Positions 25,863-36,200 of a DNA stretch of 64,000 nucleotides are shown here, piece after piece. Position 1 is the first letter of the stretch. Each line of letters opens with the position of its first letter. The position numbers and the translations under genes are program-made. The stretch lies in contig JAJEKV010000103.1 in the NCBI GenBank assembly GCA_021234155.1, positions 1,614,001-1,678,000 on the forward strand. The letters are read 5' to 3'. Source of the stretch: Isoetes taiwanensis (taxonomy: Eukaryota; Streptophyta; Lycopodiopsida; Isoetales; Isoetaceae). The notes beneath the pieces were generated by a model. The model saw nothing but the letters and a program-made list of their open reading frames with translations. It had not been told where the DNA came from and did not search any database.

Positions 25863-26453
25863 ATGGCAGATTAAAGCTCCTACCAAGAGGCTAAATATAG
25901 AGATGGTTATAATCTCTGCTCAGGATCTAAAAGATGTGCGAAAGCATAGAAAAATGCACACATTTGCAACGGTTTACTGCCCAAGAAGCCAGAAAGTAAG
26001 CACCAGAGTGGATTCAGAAGGGGGCACAAGTCCGACTTGGAATGAAAAAATAGTTCTCAGTATGAAGAATCTTACCCTTGTGAAGAAAGTGCCCAGCTTA
26101 CAATCGATCTTTATTGCAGAGGTACCATCCGCGATAAGCTTGTGGGCACTGTCAGATTATTTCTTGCTAATGCTTTGAAACCAGGCAGAGGCTTGAATAA
26201 ATTTCCTGCCACTTCCCATTTGGTTTTCCATCCCACCGGAGATCTTCAAGGGATTCTCAATGTCTGCATTCCTCATGATTTAAGCCCAGAGAAAAAATCC
26301 CCTGTTTCCGATCATCGTTTAAGCCCACAAAGATCCCCTGTTTCTGCTCATGATTTAAGCCCAGAGAAAAAATCCCTTCAAATCTATGAATTTGTAGCCT
26401 GCACCTCTGCCACCTACAATACGAAAGCCTTTCCGGTAAAAACTTTATTATAA
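25863..26453 (+). pseudogene. C2-domain protein (SRC2-like), apparently frameshifted
   Basis: A single C2 domain at the N-terminus, as in plant SRC2/BAP-type proteins that bind membranes in response to calcium. The part from 25903 reads VIISAQDLKDV, and later SPTWNEKIVL, the usual beta-strand 1 and Pro-x-Trp-Asn-Glu positions. The domain then continues in another frame as DLYCRGTIRDKLVGTVRLF and PTGDLQGILNV. A one-base shift between about 26060 and 26105 is needed to join them. A second shift separates the upstream ATG at 25863 from the in-frame lead-in (KAPTKRLNIE); otherwise translation would start at the internal ATG at 25903. Asp residues expected in the calcium loops are partly replaced. 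The C-terminus carries three copies of an LSPEKKSP-type repeat. It is either a young pseudogene or contains sequence errors. Confidence 0.6.
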
Positions 26454-27818
26454 CAGAATTCTCCAAGTGTTATTGCCACCGAGATGCTTTGATAAGCTTC
26501 GAAGCAGCAAATTCAAGGTTATAATTTACACCATGCTTAGCCTCAATAATTTCAAGAAGCTGCAAGAACAAAGAGACAGAGCAAGGTATTTCGAGGGCAC
26601 CAGAATGATCAAATCTAAACTCCTGCTCAAATTCTTGGAGGAGCAATTTAAAAACAGGGTGATTCAAGTGATGAACAGGGAGCAAGAACCTCTGCAAACT
26701 GGGGCCGACAGACAAATGACGGCCCAAGGGAGGCGCCGGAGTAGAACCTCTCGTATTTGCAAGGCGCTGGACGGGCGCCAAGGCGGAGGGGAAAGATCGC
26801 CATAGCCGGACCTTCGAAAAGCTTGGTTCAGCGCAGGAAAAAGGGCAATTTTTTTTTTTTTTTTTTCAAGACACGTGTCTCTTCCAGGTTTTTTTTCCAT
26901 CAAAGAAAATAGAAAAAAACAAAAAAGGAACATGCTTTAGATAGGAGTGAAAAGTACATCTTTTTTAAAATGCCTTGTAAATCTCATGCTAGTGGTGCAC
27001 TACAACTAAGGACAATTATGCCCAACTTTTGGCAATTGTTACATCATAATGGCCTTTTTTGTTGGCCACCATCGTCAGTGTAAATGCGCCTCTTCTTCTG
27101 CTATTGAATCCACTGAAGATGGTTTATTTTCTATAAGGAAAGCTGGTCTGCACTATGGCATTGAGGAATCACTTGTTTAGTAAATCCAAAACTAAGTTTG
27201 GATCCATTCCCAAAGCACTAACAATTGAGGAGGAGAAATTTCTCCTTGATTGGGCCCTCCAATTAACTCAAGAGTGCAATCACACTTGAAATTATGAAAC
27301 AAATAGTGGCTGCCATGACCATCCATAGGTAGACCTATTTTAAAGATGAATTGCCGAGGAAGAAGTGGTAGAAATCTTGCCGGGGAAGGCATTCAAAAAT
27401 TACTGTTAGGACAACATAATGCATTGAACTTCAAAGGGTGAAGTCAATTGACTACCAAAAATCCTGAGAATTTTTATTCCATGCTTAGGAAAGTATATGA
27501 TGAGCTCCCGCATCCGTAGACTGATTACAGTCAACACGACCCATTAAATCACAACTGCCCGGCAATCGCGACCAACAGTACCCCCATGCTCATGGACGTC
27601 CGTCAGGGGCCCGATTCCGGCTATGCCCTTGGGAGCATCTGTAACAAATAGATTTTTTATCGTCCATGGAGACCAGTTGGCCTATGGGACCCAAACAAAA
27701 AGAGAGTAGCAAGCGTATTACTGTCAGGATTAAAAAAACCCCGCCCCGAAAGGTTTTCGAGGGAAAAACCTTAGCAGTAATAAGTATGCTGGCATGTTGT
27801 ACAATTGTATAGGACAGT
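26454..27818. other. Intergenic, unassigned frames
   Basis: A 112-codon frame at 26467-26805 (+) is Arg/Lys/Gln-rich with no domain I recognise. It directly follows the C2 frame and might be its remnant 3' part. A run of 18 T lies at about 26849-26866. The rest shows nothing coding. Confidence 0.3.
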
Positions 27819-28175
27819 TCAATACTGTCTCGGAGGACACAACTGAGTCCGTGCATCCATTACCTCCTGGAGGTATGACCCCAACAAACCCACTGAAGCC
27901 GTATTCAATAACTCATGCAACGGTCCGCCAGGCACTAGTAATCGAACATACCGCTCTCGGATATGGGCAAACGCTGGGCAGATCTGGAGGGCATGACATT
28001 CATCCTCAATGGCGCCCTGGTGGCAACACTGGCAAAGCCTTTCCTCCTGTGCTTCCCGAGCCCAACGTCCTGTCTCAATGCGGAGACGATGTGCACCCGT
28101 GCGAATGAAAGCTATAAGTCTACGCTTCTTCATGGGCAAATGGATGTGCAAGTACTGGTGTGTGGAAAAAGGCAA
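27819..28175 (-). mobile_element. 3' end of a LINE (non-LTR retrotransposon) ORF2
   Basis: On the minus strand the frame gives FIRTGAHRLRIETGRW, then LCQCC, then IEDECHALQICP. This is the conserved C-terminal tail of a family of plant and animal LINE reverse transcriptases: basic His motif, then a zinc-knuckle-like Cys pair and a Glu-Asp-Glu-x-His-x6-Cys block. The reverse transcriptase itself would lie at higher coordinates but is absent; the tail stops close to the start of the recombinase gene at about 28.18 kb. It is therefore a 5'-truncated or interrupted copy. The remnant at 57.6-59.15 kb ends in a similar tail and may belong to the same family. Confidence 0.75.
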
Positions 28176-30288
28176 TGAAAGTAGTGAGAAAGAAGATGAA
28201 AGTAAAGAAGAATGGTTGCCTCTTGATCAGGATTTATTGAATGCAGCTCTTAACGGAGGTGTTGAACGTTCAAGATCTGTTAATTCTTGGGCTCGAGAAG
28301 ATTCGATGAGCGGAGAAAAGCTTTTAATCATGATCTATCCATTTCTACTGAGAAACTACCTCTTCGAGAGCTCAATGACATGTTGGCAAAATTCATCATT
28401 CAGGTATATTTTAATTTTTAATAATTAGTATTAATGCTGTGATTGATTCTGTTCTAGTGCTTTAATTTTGATTATTTTAACATTGTACTTTGTATTTTAT
28501 TTTCATAGGTGAAAAAGAAGAAGGATCACAAACTTTATCCTCCATCTTTGTAAGTAGTAAATTCTGTCATAGATGTTACTGTCATACGTTAAACTGTGCT
28601 AATGGTAATTTCAGATTGAGCTCATTATATAGAGCTATTGGCAGAATTGTCAGACGAGAGCAAGAAAAAAGAATAGGCGAAACTGGGGAGCGTGAACCTC
28701 CATTTGAAATTTTGGCTAATGCTTTTTTAGTCAGAGTAAAGAGGCCTTCATTGAATGATTCGAAAGACTAGACAAAGTGGTAATTATGACAGGCCAAAGC
28801 AGAAAGCTCCAGTTATTAGTTTTGCTGTCGAGAATGAGATCCTTGCAGATACAGATCACCATATTACGCATGCTATGGGCTGCATCAAGTGATTAGTTTA
28901 CTTCATGCTTATGAGGTTTTGGATTAGGGCAGTTAAGGAGTTGCATGTTGTTAAGTACTGTGATTTGGTCTTAGAAAGAGATGTTGGAGGTGAGCTTGTT
29001 AAATATGGTGAGCGTATTAGCAAGAACAGGAACTCTACAACATATAAATTTGATGATCCCCACTTCCATCAACCTATTTGGACTTATGAAAAGGATTTCA
29101 TGTTGACATACAAATAGTATATTAGACACTTACCCGTGAAGGAGAAGGATAGCGAGCCTCGTCCTCTATTTCTTCAACCAATTTCGAAGCCACATAGTAT
29201 GGTAAGTTTGTAATTGTATTTTGATATGCTTTGATTTCTAGTAATGATATCTTTTGTTTATTTGTAGATATGGTACTCTGTGATTCCCTATAGGAGTTAA
29301 TAATCTTGCCAAGTGGTTGAAGACAATGGCTTCTGTAGTAAGCCCTGAAACGACGATATGTAATAAAAATGGTCGAATTAATTTGGTTTCACGACTTGCT
29401 GCAAAAGATGTTCCTTCTGATGTTGGGATGAAAGTCACTGGGCATAAATCAGTTCAAGGTTATGAAAGGTAATTAAATTGTAGTTTCCTTAGTTTCTATT
29501 TGCAACTTCTTATTATGTACTTATTTGTGCAGGTACGATCGTACTAAAGAATCAAAGATTAATGCTTGTATGGATATAATCTGTCAGCCTTCATCTCAAA
29601 CTTTTACCAAAGTTCTTTCTGGTTAGTTCCTCATTTAATTGGTTTTCTTGGTTTAGAAATCTTGTTTAATTGCTTATGTAGTTAATTATCACAATGTGCA
29701 GATCAAATTGTGTGCCTTGGTGCAAGATCAAGCAACATTCCTTCAAATTCTTCAAGTGTGTTGCGAGTTTTCTGATATGCCCACATGTGGTAAAGAGAAT
29801 GCAAATGTTGCAGTAGAGATTTCTGGACCTGGACCTGATGAGCCTCAAGTTCAATTAGTTAGTCTCGTTGCTCCATCCTCTGCTCAGTTAGTTTAGCCTT
29901 CTATTCAGATTGTTGATAGTAATGCTCAGTTAGTTTAGCCTTCTATTTTGATTGTTGATAGTAATGCTGCTATTGATGATGGTGGTCAGTTGGTGAAGAA
30001 GGATTTGGCGCAGAAGTTGAGGTTATAGTTGAAAAGGATGAAGATGAGTTTGATGACTCTTTTTATTGCGAGCTGAGCAAAAAGTATCCTCAGAGTGTAA
30101 AAGCTGTGCAAAAGCTGTTGGAAAGTACGTTGCAGCTGCAATTAGTAATCAGGAAACCTTCAATAATTGTATCTTTAATTTTGGCCTTCAATAATTGTAC
30201 CTTTAATTTTGGCCTTAATCCTGCTTTGATATTTGGAGCTATGAACGCTGCATTCAACAAGAGTTTTGGAAGTTCTGCTATGAAATGA
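28176..30288 (+). pseudogene. Crypton/DUF3504-type tyrosine recombinase, multi-exon, decayed
   Basis: Exons seen: about 28193-28403, 28509-28549, 28615-29201, 29268-29468, 29533-29631 and 29702 onward. The introns are GT-AG, 65-105 bp, and the reading frame is kept across each. The N-terminal part has the helical DUF3504 pattern (LPLRELNDMLAKFIIQ, then a YPPS..LSSLYRAIGRIVRR block). The catalytic half shows FWIRAVKELH (box-A Arg), ERISKNRN, FLQPISKPHSMIWYSV, NKNGR, TGHKSVQGYERYDR (final His and Tyr). The C-terminal FNNCTFNFG block also occurs in Cryptons and DUF3504 proteins. Frameshifts near 28285, 28727 and 29290 and stop codons near 28755 and 28890 break it, and a 42-bp repeat (29881-29966) adds stops. 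The box-B His is replaced by Lys. Known relatives are Crypton transposases and their domesticated animal derivatives. A domesticated gene that later died is possible. Confidence 0.7.
29881..30215 (+). repeat. Tandem repeats inside the recombinase 3' region
   Basis: A 42-bp unit (GCTCAGTTAGTTTAGCCTTC and onward) occurs twice at about 29881-29966. A 28-bp unit (CCTTCAATAATTGTAYCTTT plus AATTTTGG) occurs twice at about 30157-30213. The second duplication falls inside the conserved FNNCTFNF motif and shifts the frame. Confidence 0.75.
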
Positions 30289-30809
30289 AATTATCAAATT
30301 TTGTTCAGCCTATCAAACCAATGGAACATGGAATATGTTTAGACTATGGAGCTGTGTTCAGAATCTGAAATGGAGATATTTGAACTGTTTTTTGGAATGT
30401 CTGAACTGTGCTTTGTTGATATGGAGATCTCTTAATGGACCTGTTAATATGGATTGTGTTCTGTAAACATGTAATTGTGCTCAAATAATTGTGCTGAGAC
30501 TTTTAACTCTCTCTTGAGAATTTCCTGGTGGGGGAAACATTGTCTGGTGGACAAAGAATTCTATAGTATAACTTTAGGCAGAAATTACACTAAAATGACA
30601 GTAATCAATGGCTGGCGTCTATTACTTTACCAATTTCCATATTGAGGCACATGAGTGCTTGCAATAAACAACCTTGCGAGACTGGAACGCATGAATTTTT
30701 TGAGATGTTTTTCATGTCTGGCACAGGTTCCATGTTGTTGAGAGTTGATGACTAATCTGAGAGGGCGATTCGCTCTTCTGAAACGTTTGTGGAATTCATT
30801 AAAAAAGAG
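30289..30809. other. Spacer between the convergent recombinase and coiled-coil genes
   Basis: Presumably 3' UTRs of two convergent genes. On the minus strand a good acceptor (ACGTTTCAG) near 30772 could open a further exon of the coiled-coil gene, using the donor overlapping its stop codon (AGGAG/GTAACTC near 30812). This alternative end cannot be settled by eye. Confidence 0.35.
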
Positions 30810-32989
30810 TTACCTCCTCTCTTGGTTATGTCTCTTGTAATCTGCTCTCCCATTTTCCACCAGCCTTCTTTGATCATGTGAATGATAACCCCGTTTTGGC
30901 TCACAACTGTTTTGCACATTATTATACCTTATACTCTGATCTTTACTGTTTTTATGCACCTCCCTGCTTTCCTCATGATACGATGCCCTCTTATATTGCA
31001 GATCATTCTTGGTCTCCCAATCTCGATCTCTTTTAGGATAGCAACCATCTTTATTAAATACTTTCTTCACACATCTACTGAAAGATGCCACATTTTGCTC
31101 CGAGGGGATGGCATCTTCTGCAGACTCTATACTGCTGTTGTATCTCCTGAGGTTAACATTGGTAACCTCTGTCTTTCTTTCTTCTCCTTCTCTTAACGCA
31201 TTCATTTTTAAAGTGTCCTTAACCTCTGCATGCCCCATGCCATTTATCGGCTTTTCCTCTATACTGTTCATCCCATCAATAGTCTGTGTCACCTGACTTC
31301 CTTTAGCACATCGCCTGGATGCATCTTCACACCTGCTTGCATTCGAGGACTTCCTCTCCTCACCTTTCAAAGCATTTTCTTGATACTTTTCACCATTGGC
31401 ATATCTTGCCTCTTTACTTATCACTGCACACTTTATAGAAGCAGTGTTCTTAGCATCTTTTTCTGAAATTCTACTTTCCACCTGCATTTTCAGCTGGAGG
31501 TTCCTGCAGTTTACTGGCAAATATTACCAACAAATGACCCTCACTAAGCCAACACAGAACTCATAAGCTTTTCTCATTATCTAAAGCATGCATCCTCTCA
31601 TTAAGCATATAAATTATAAAGGTTAAATAATTGCCTGCATGGCTACTGTACAAAAAATCTACAGTCTGTTCAAATGACCGAGTGGCAAGCTTGACTGATC
31701 AGCTGGGAAACAATGATGCCTAGCAAAGACCTAGGTCTAATTATAAGGGATTATTGAATTATGATGAGCATGTGGTTGGATACATAAAGGATTACATGAG
31801 AGTGCTTTTTAGTTATGATGAGCGTCTGGTTCATTTTCTCAAGGTTGCTATTTCTGATTGGAGATCACAATAATGTTAATTATTCTTAAGGAACTGGATT
31901 TGATCTCTATTGTTCATGCAGATAACAACACGTACACATGTAAAGGTTTGAGAACATACTCACTATGCAGATCCTTTATCTGTTTGTCCTTCCTTCCAAC
32001 TTCCAATTTGGCAGTCTGAACCAAAATAATCGACAAAAGCTCGCTAAATATGGTACGACATTCCTAGAATACTTGAATGTGACCAGAATACAACTACCTT
32101 AAATAAGCATGAAATATTACGTAGTAAAATAGTCTTTTCCTCCTCTAATGCTTCAATCTGCAGGTTCACCCGAATTAAGATTCAAGAAAATATGCAGTTA
32201 TAGGTAACTCATTATTCCTGATTAATATATATATTAAGGAGAGATAGAATTTAGTTTCAAAACTTCACAAGGATAAACACAAATATTATAACTGATTTGG
32301 ATGTGTGACAATTTACTGGCCCATGGGCCCTCTTCTTCACATTCTAATGGCACCACATAGACACTTGCCTGCAAAATGACTCTTTGATCTTATCCTATTT
32401 ACAAAGTATGGTATGCATGCTAATGTGAGTCTTCCAAATAACACAATTAATCAGATTCGAATTTAGCTAAGGTTCGTCTAATAAAAGTATAGCAAAATTC
32501 ATAGAATCGCTAAACTTCACATGCTGTGGAAACTAATGATAGACGCAAGAAAGTCATTTGTAGGCTGTGCAAGACTTAAATGTGCATTAATGCACATTTC
32601 AAAAAATGCATATATAACTTCTGCCAGAGAGAAAAAACTCAGAGATATATTGATACCTGCTTTTGAGCGTTTTTTAATTTTTCTTGAAAATCTTCTTCTC
32701 TTTGAAGAGAATGGCTTAAGCGTTCTTCCATCTTCAATCAATGACCATTGTTGGGTTAGTGTTGCTGATACAACAAAATGCAGTTTGCATTCTAGAGAAG
32801 TAAAACATGCTTGCCTCTTGAATGGATGTCTTAAGCATCTTGGTTCCATTCCCAACATCGTGATATAGATCTTCGTACAATAAGTCTTCAACTTCTGCTT
32901 AATAAAACAATGCTAGCTTGCTAAGACGCCCAGCTTGCCAATAAATAATAAAAACGAAAAAGAAGCTGCTTACCGGTTGTTTCTTCCAT
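30810..32989 (-). CDS. Coiled-coil protein with FLASH/CASP8AP2-like N-terminus (putative, six exons)
   Basis: Exons on the minus strand: 32989-32974 (ATG), 32894-32815, 32731-32657, 32157-32098, 32015-31964 and 31462-30810. All are GT-AG except intron 2, which uses a GC donor (GAG/GCAAGC) and has a CACTAAC branch-like site. Phases agree throughout, giving about 311 residues. The start reads EVEDLLYEDLYHDVG. A helical coiled-coil segment follows (exons 3-4), then LLRNISCLFK joined across an intron to TAKLEVGRKDKQIKDLH. The order acidic LY-E-x-LY motif, coiled coil, N-I-S-x-L-x-KTA-x-x-E-x-x-RKD matches the N-terminus of animal FLASH, a histone pre-mRNA processing and nuclear-body factor. The last exon is a charged, Ser/Arg/Lys-rich, disordered 217-residue tail. 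The histone-processing role is only inference. The gene model rests on splice-phase consistency and motif continuity. Confidence 0.6.
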
Positions 32990-33216
32990 AGTCTTGCGTC
33001 CTGGAAGAGAGTGCGAAAGCGCGGCACTTTCACAATATGGCGTATGCGTATGCGTATTCGTGTATCGTATAATAAGGTATATCTTGTATATTTAAACCGC
33101 ACCTCAGATGTGAGAACTGAAGATGATACCCTTTAGTCCAAGCATGTGGGGTTGGACTCATTATTCATCCCCAACATTTGATAGGCTAGCCTAATGCAAA
33201 ACACAAGTAGGGTCAC
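32990..33216. promoter_or_regulatory. Putative promoter region of the coiled-coil gene
   Basis: Immediately upstream of the minus-strand ATG at 32989. It contains an ATGCGT microrepeat (33039-33058) and, on the minus strand, an AT-rich AAATATACAAG about 95-105 bases from the ATG that could serve as a TATA element. It is bounded on the far side by the T-run at 33217-33230. Confidence 0.3.
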
Positions 33217-36200
33217 TTTTTTTTTTTTTTCAGAAGCGTGCATTTTTATTGTGCCACATGGCCCTCCCTGCATTGCGGAATAGAAATAGGGATGCCCAAT
33301 CCACTCAGTGGGTCAGCACCCACTCAAGACTTTTGTTAGATTTATGTTTTGCATGTTTTGTTTAGGTTTATTTTCTGAGCAGTTCATCTCCAATGCTCCC
33401 TTTTTTCTTTTCCTTTTTTTGGAGGACGTAAAACTTTTTTTGAAGGACGTAAAACTGAAGGACTACTCAAATTGCAATTGGAAAGACTATGAAGCCACAA
33501 CCAAGCCGGTCTAGCATGTTGGCACAAGAAGAAACAATGTTCGATGGTTTCATCCCAATAAGCACATTAAGGGCATGTTGCAGGCACCTTATGACGAAAT
33601 GTATGGACCAAAACATTGATGCGCACACATTTTTGGACGATCTGCCACCACAAAACTAACAACTTGAGATGAAGTAATTTATCCCAAATCCATTTCCAAA
33701 ATGCTTTTCTTTTAATTCTCTAGTACCACCAAAAGCCATTTTTGTGGGGGGCCAACACCTCTGCAGCACAAAGGATCTTATACATAGAATCACCAAGTGT
33801 TCGGCCTTAATTCTCATGAACTGCCCAAGGATGGAAAGCCATTACTTGTGGTATAAAAGGAAGAATGGAGACGACTTTCTGCCAAATTCCACGAACTATT
33901 GCAATGAGCCCACGTACTTTGATATGTGGGGCTAGTAGTAAGGATGCCATATAGACATGGGTACTACTAAGGACTGATTTGGCCATTATAATGCGACCCG
34001 CAAGAGACAACTTTGCCGTGGACTACCAGAACAAGTGCTTCTTCAACCCCTTAATGGTCTCCTCCCATGCAGCTCCAGCAGTAACATGGATGCCAACTGG
34101 AATCCCCATTAACTTGATGGCTTGTCCATGAGCAAGTAATTTTCATGGATAATCATATACGCCAGAGTCGGAGTATCCAATGTCCATAAAGTTGTACACT
34201 TCTGCCACCCCACAAGGACACCGAAAGCCAATGAGAAAGTGTCTAAGAGCAATTTGGCAGCTTCTAGATTCTCAGTGTTAGTGATCAGGAAGAGGAACGT
34301 GTCGTCTGCATATTGATTGCAAACCTCTTGTGTGCCATCCCCCATTGTGAGACCATAGAGAAGTCCCTCTATGGTTGCAACAGTGAATAACTGTGACAAA
34401 GCCTCTACAACAATTGTGAAAAGCAGTAGAGCTAAAGGGCATCCTTAGCGAACACCACGACCAAGTGAGAAGGCATCTGACGGCTCACCATGGAACATAA
34501 CAGTCACTCGAGCAGAGACATGCAGCTTCATAATGTCTGATGTGAATTGTTCCCCAAATTCCAGTCTTAGCATACATCGACGCATGAATTCCCAGCTAAC
34601 ACTGTCATAGGCCTTCGCAAGCTTAAGGTACACAACTGGAAGGTTTTGCTTACATGCCTAATAGATTCCCTTATAAGCACCATTGTTCAGAATGCATCAT
34701 TTTGAAAGAAAACCTAATTGGGTTATTGAGATGACTCTACCAAGTTGTCCTTCACCTGCTCTACAAAAGCCTTGGCAAAGATCTTATATACAGATGACAA
34801 TAAGGTGATGGGTCGTCAGTCTGAAATAGTCTGAGGATCTTTGATCTTGGGGACAAGTGAGATGGCACCTGTGTTTAGAATTCTATCCAAAGTAGTGGGC
34901 CACCGAAAGTCACAGAAAGCATCATACACATCTGGCTCCAGCCATTTCCAATACTCTTGGAAGAACTCAATTGACAAACCATCTAAACCTAAGCATTTGC
35001 CTCTTTTCAGTTCAAAGGCTGTCAAACCTAAATCGCCAGCTGTCATAGTCGTCTTTGTTGACACGCGGTGCTCGTCAGAGATGATGGGGGGCATCCTAGA
35101 TAAAATAGCATCTCATATTTTTTATTGAAAGGGAAGATATTTCTCAGCGAAAAAAGTCTGAAAGTGGCTATGCAAATATTGTTTGAGTTCTGTTGGCTTT
35201 GTTAGCACCGAGCCATCTGGCAAAACCCATGAGGACATGGTTGACGTCATGCGACGCCTCTTAACCGCACAAAAAAAGAAGCATATACAGCAGTCTCCAT
35301 CATGAAACCACTGCAGACATGCCTTCATCTTTACCTGCTTGATTTGCTCCTCCTCCAATGCTTGGATTTATGCCATAATATCTCGATCATGCACATCTGG
35401 AAAGAGTCCTTGTCAAGAATGGGGCAGGTCCTGATGCATGGTGTCCAATAAAGCACGACCTGCTGCAGCAGACTCTCGGCTCCATTGTTTGGCAACGCCT
35501 TTGCCTGCTGCAATTGCATCCACTATGCCAGCCATGCCTCGACGTCGACTGAAGAAATTTGTCCAAGTGTTCTTGGAGCCTTCCTGAAAGTCGGCATCCT
35601 TCAAGAACTTTACATTCAAGTGAAAACATGTCCGTCCAGGCCGTCACTGCTGCAACAACTCGTTTGAAAGGAATTGCGGATGGTGGTCTGAAACTGAGTT
35701 GTCTCTGAGACAGAACTAGAAGAGGCTTGGAAGTGACACAGCTGCATCTGCATTCCAATAAGCTCTATGCAAACGAGAGCTTGTGCGACCCCCACCAACT
35801 TGACCATTGCACCAAGTAAAGGCACCTTCACCATCAATCTCTGAGAGGTTGGAGTCATGGAGTGGATAGAGCCACTGCTGGCATTCAAAACCAGATACCA
35901 CTATAGAGGTAGCACCCAACCAATCTAACTCCGTCTCCACCATGTTAAGATCCAAGAAGCCATGAAATGTCGCAGCCCAAGCTGAGCACCTTTTCTCGCA
36001 AGGAGGCCCATGGTGAAGCTCTCTGATTGGGCCTCTTGTAGGCATAAACATTAATTAGACTATACTTAACCCCATGTTCCTGCAACAGAATTAGGGCCCA
36101 ACGACCCGAATGATCAGCTTGAGTGAAGATGACTGGCAAGGAAGGGGTTCATGCTATCACCACCCCTGCATTAGCAGAATCAGCTGCTGCGATAAGGACA

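Noticed and set aside
27794-28178. Plus-strand frames overlapping the LINE tail
   Set aside because: The minus strand carries the conserved LINE motif; the plus-strand frames are its shadow and show no domain.
32521-32868. 115-codon plus-strand and 124-codon minus-strand frames
   Set aside because: They run through introns 2 and 3 of the FLASH-like gene; the phase-consistent exon model explains the coding signal better.
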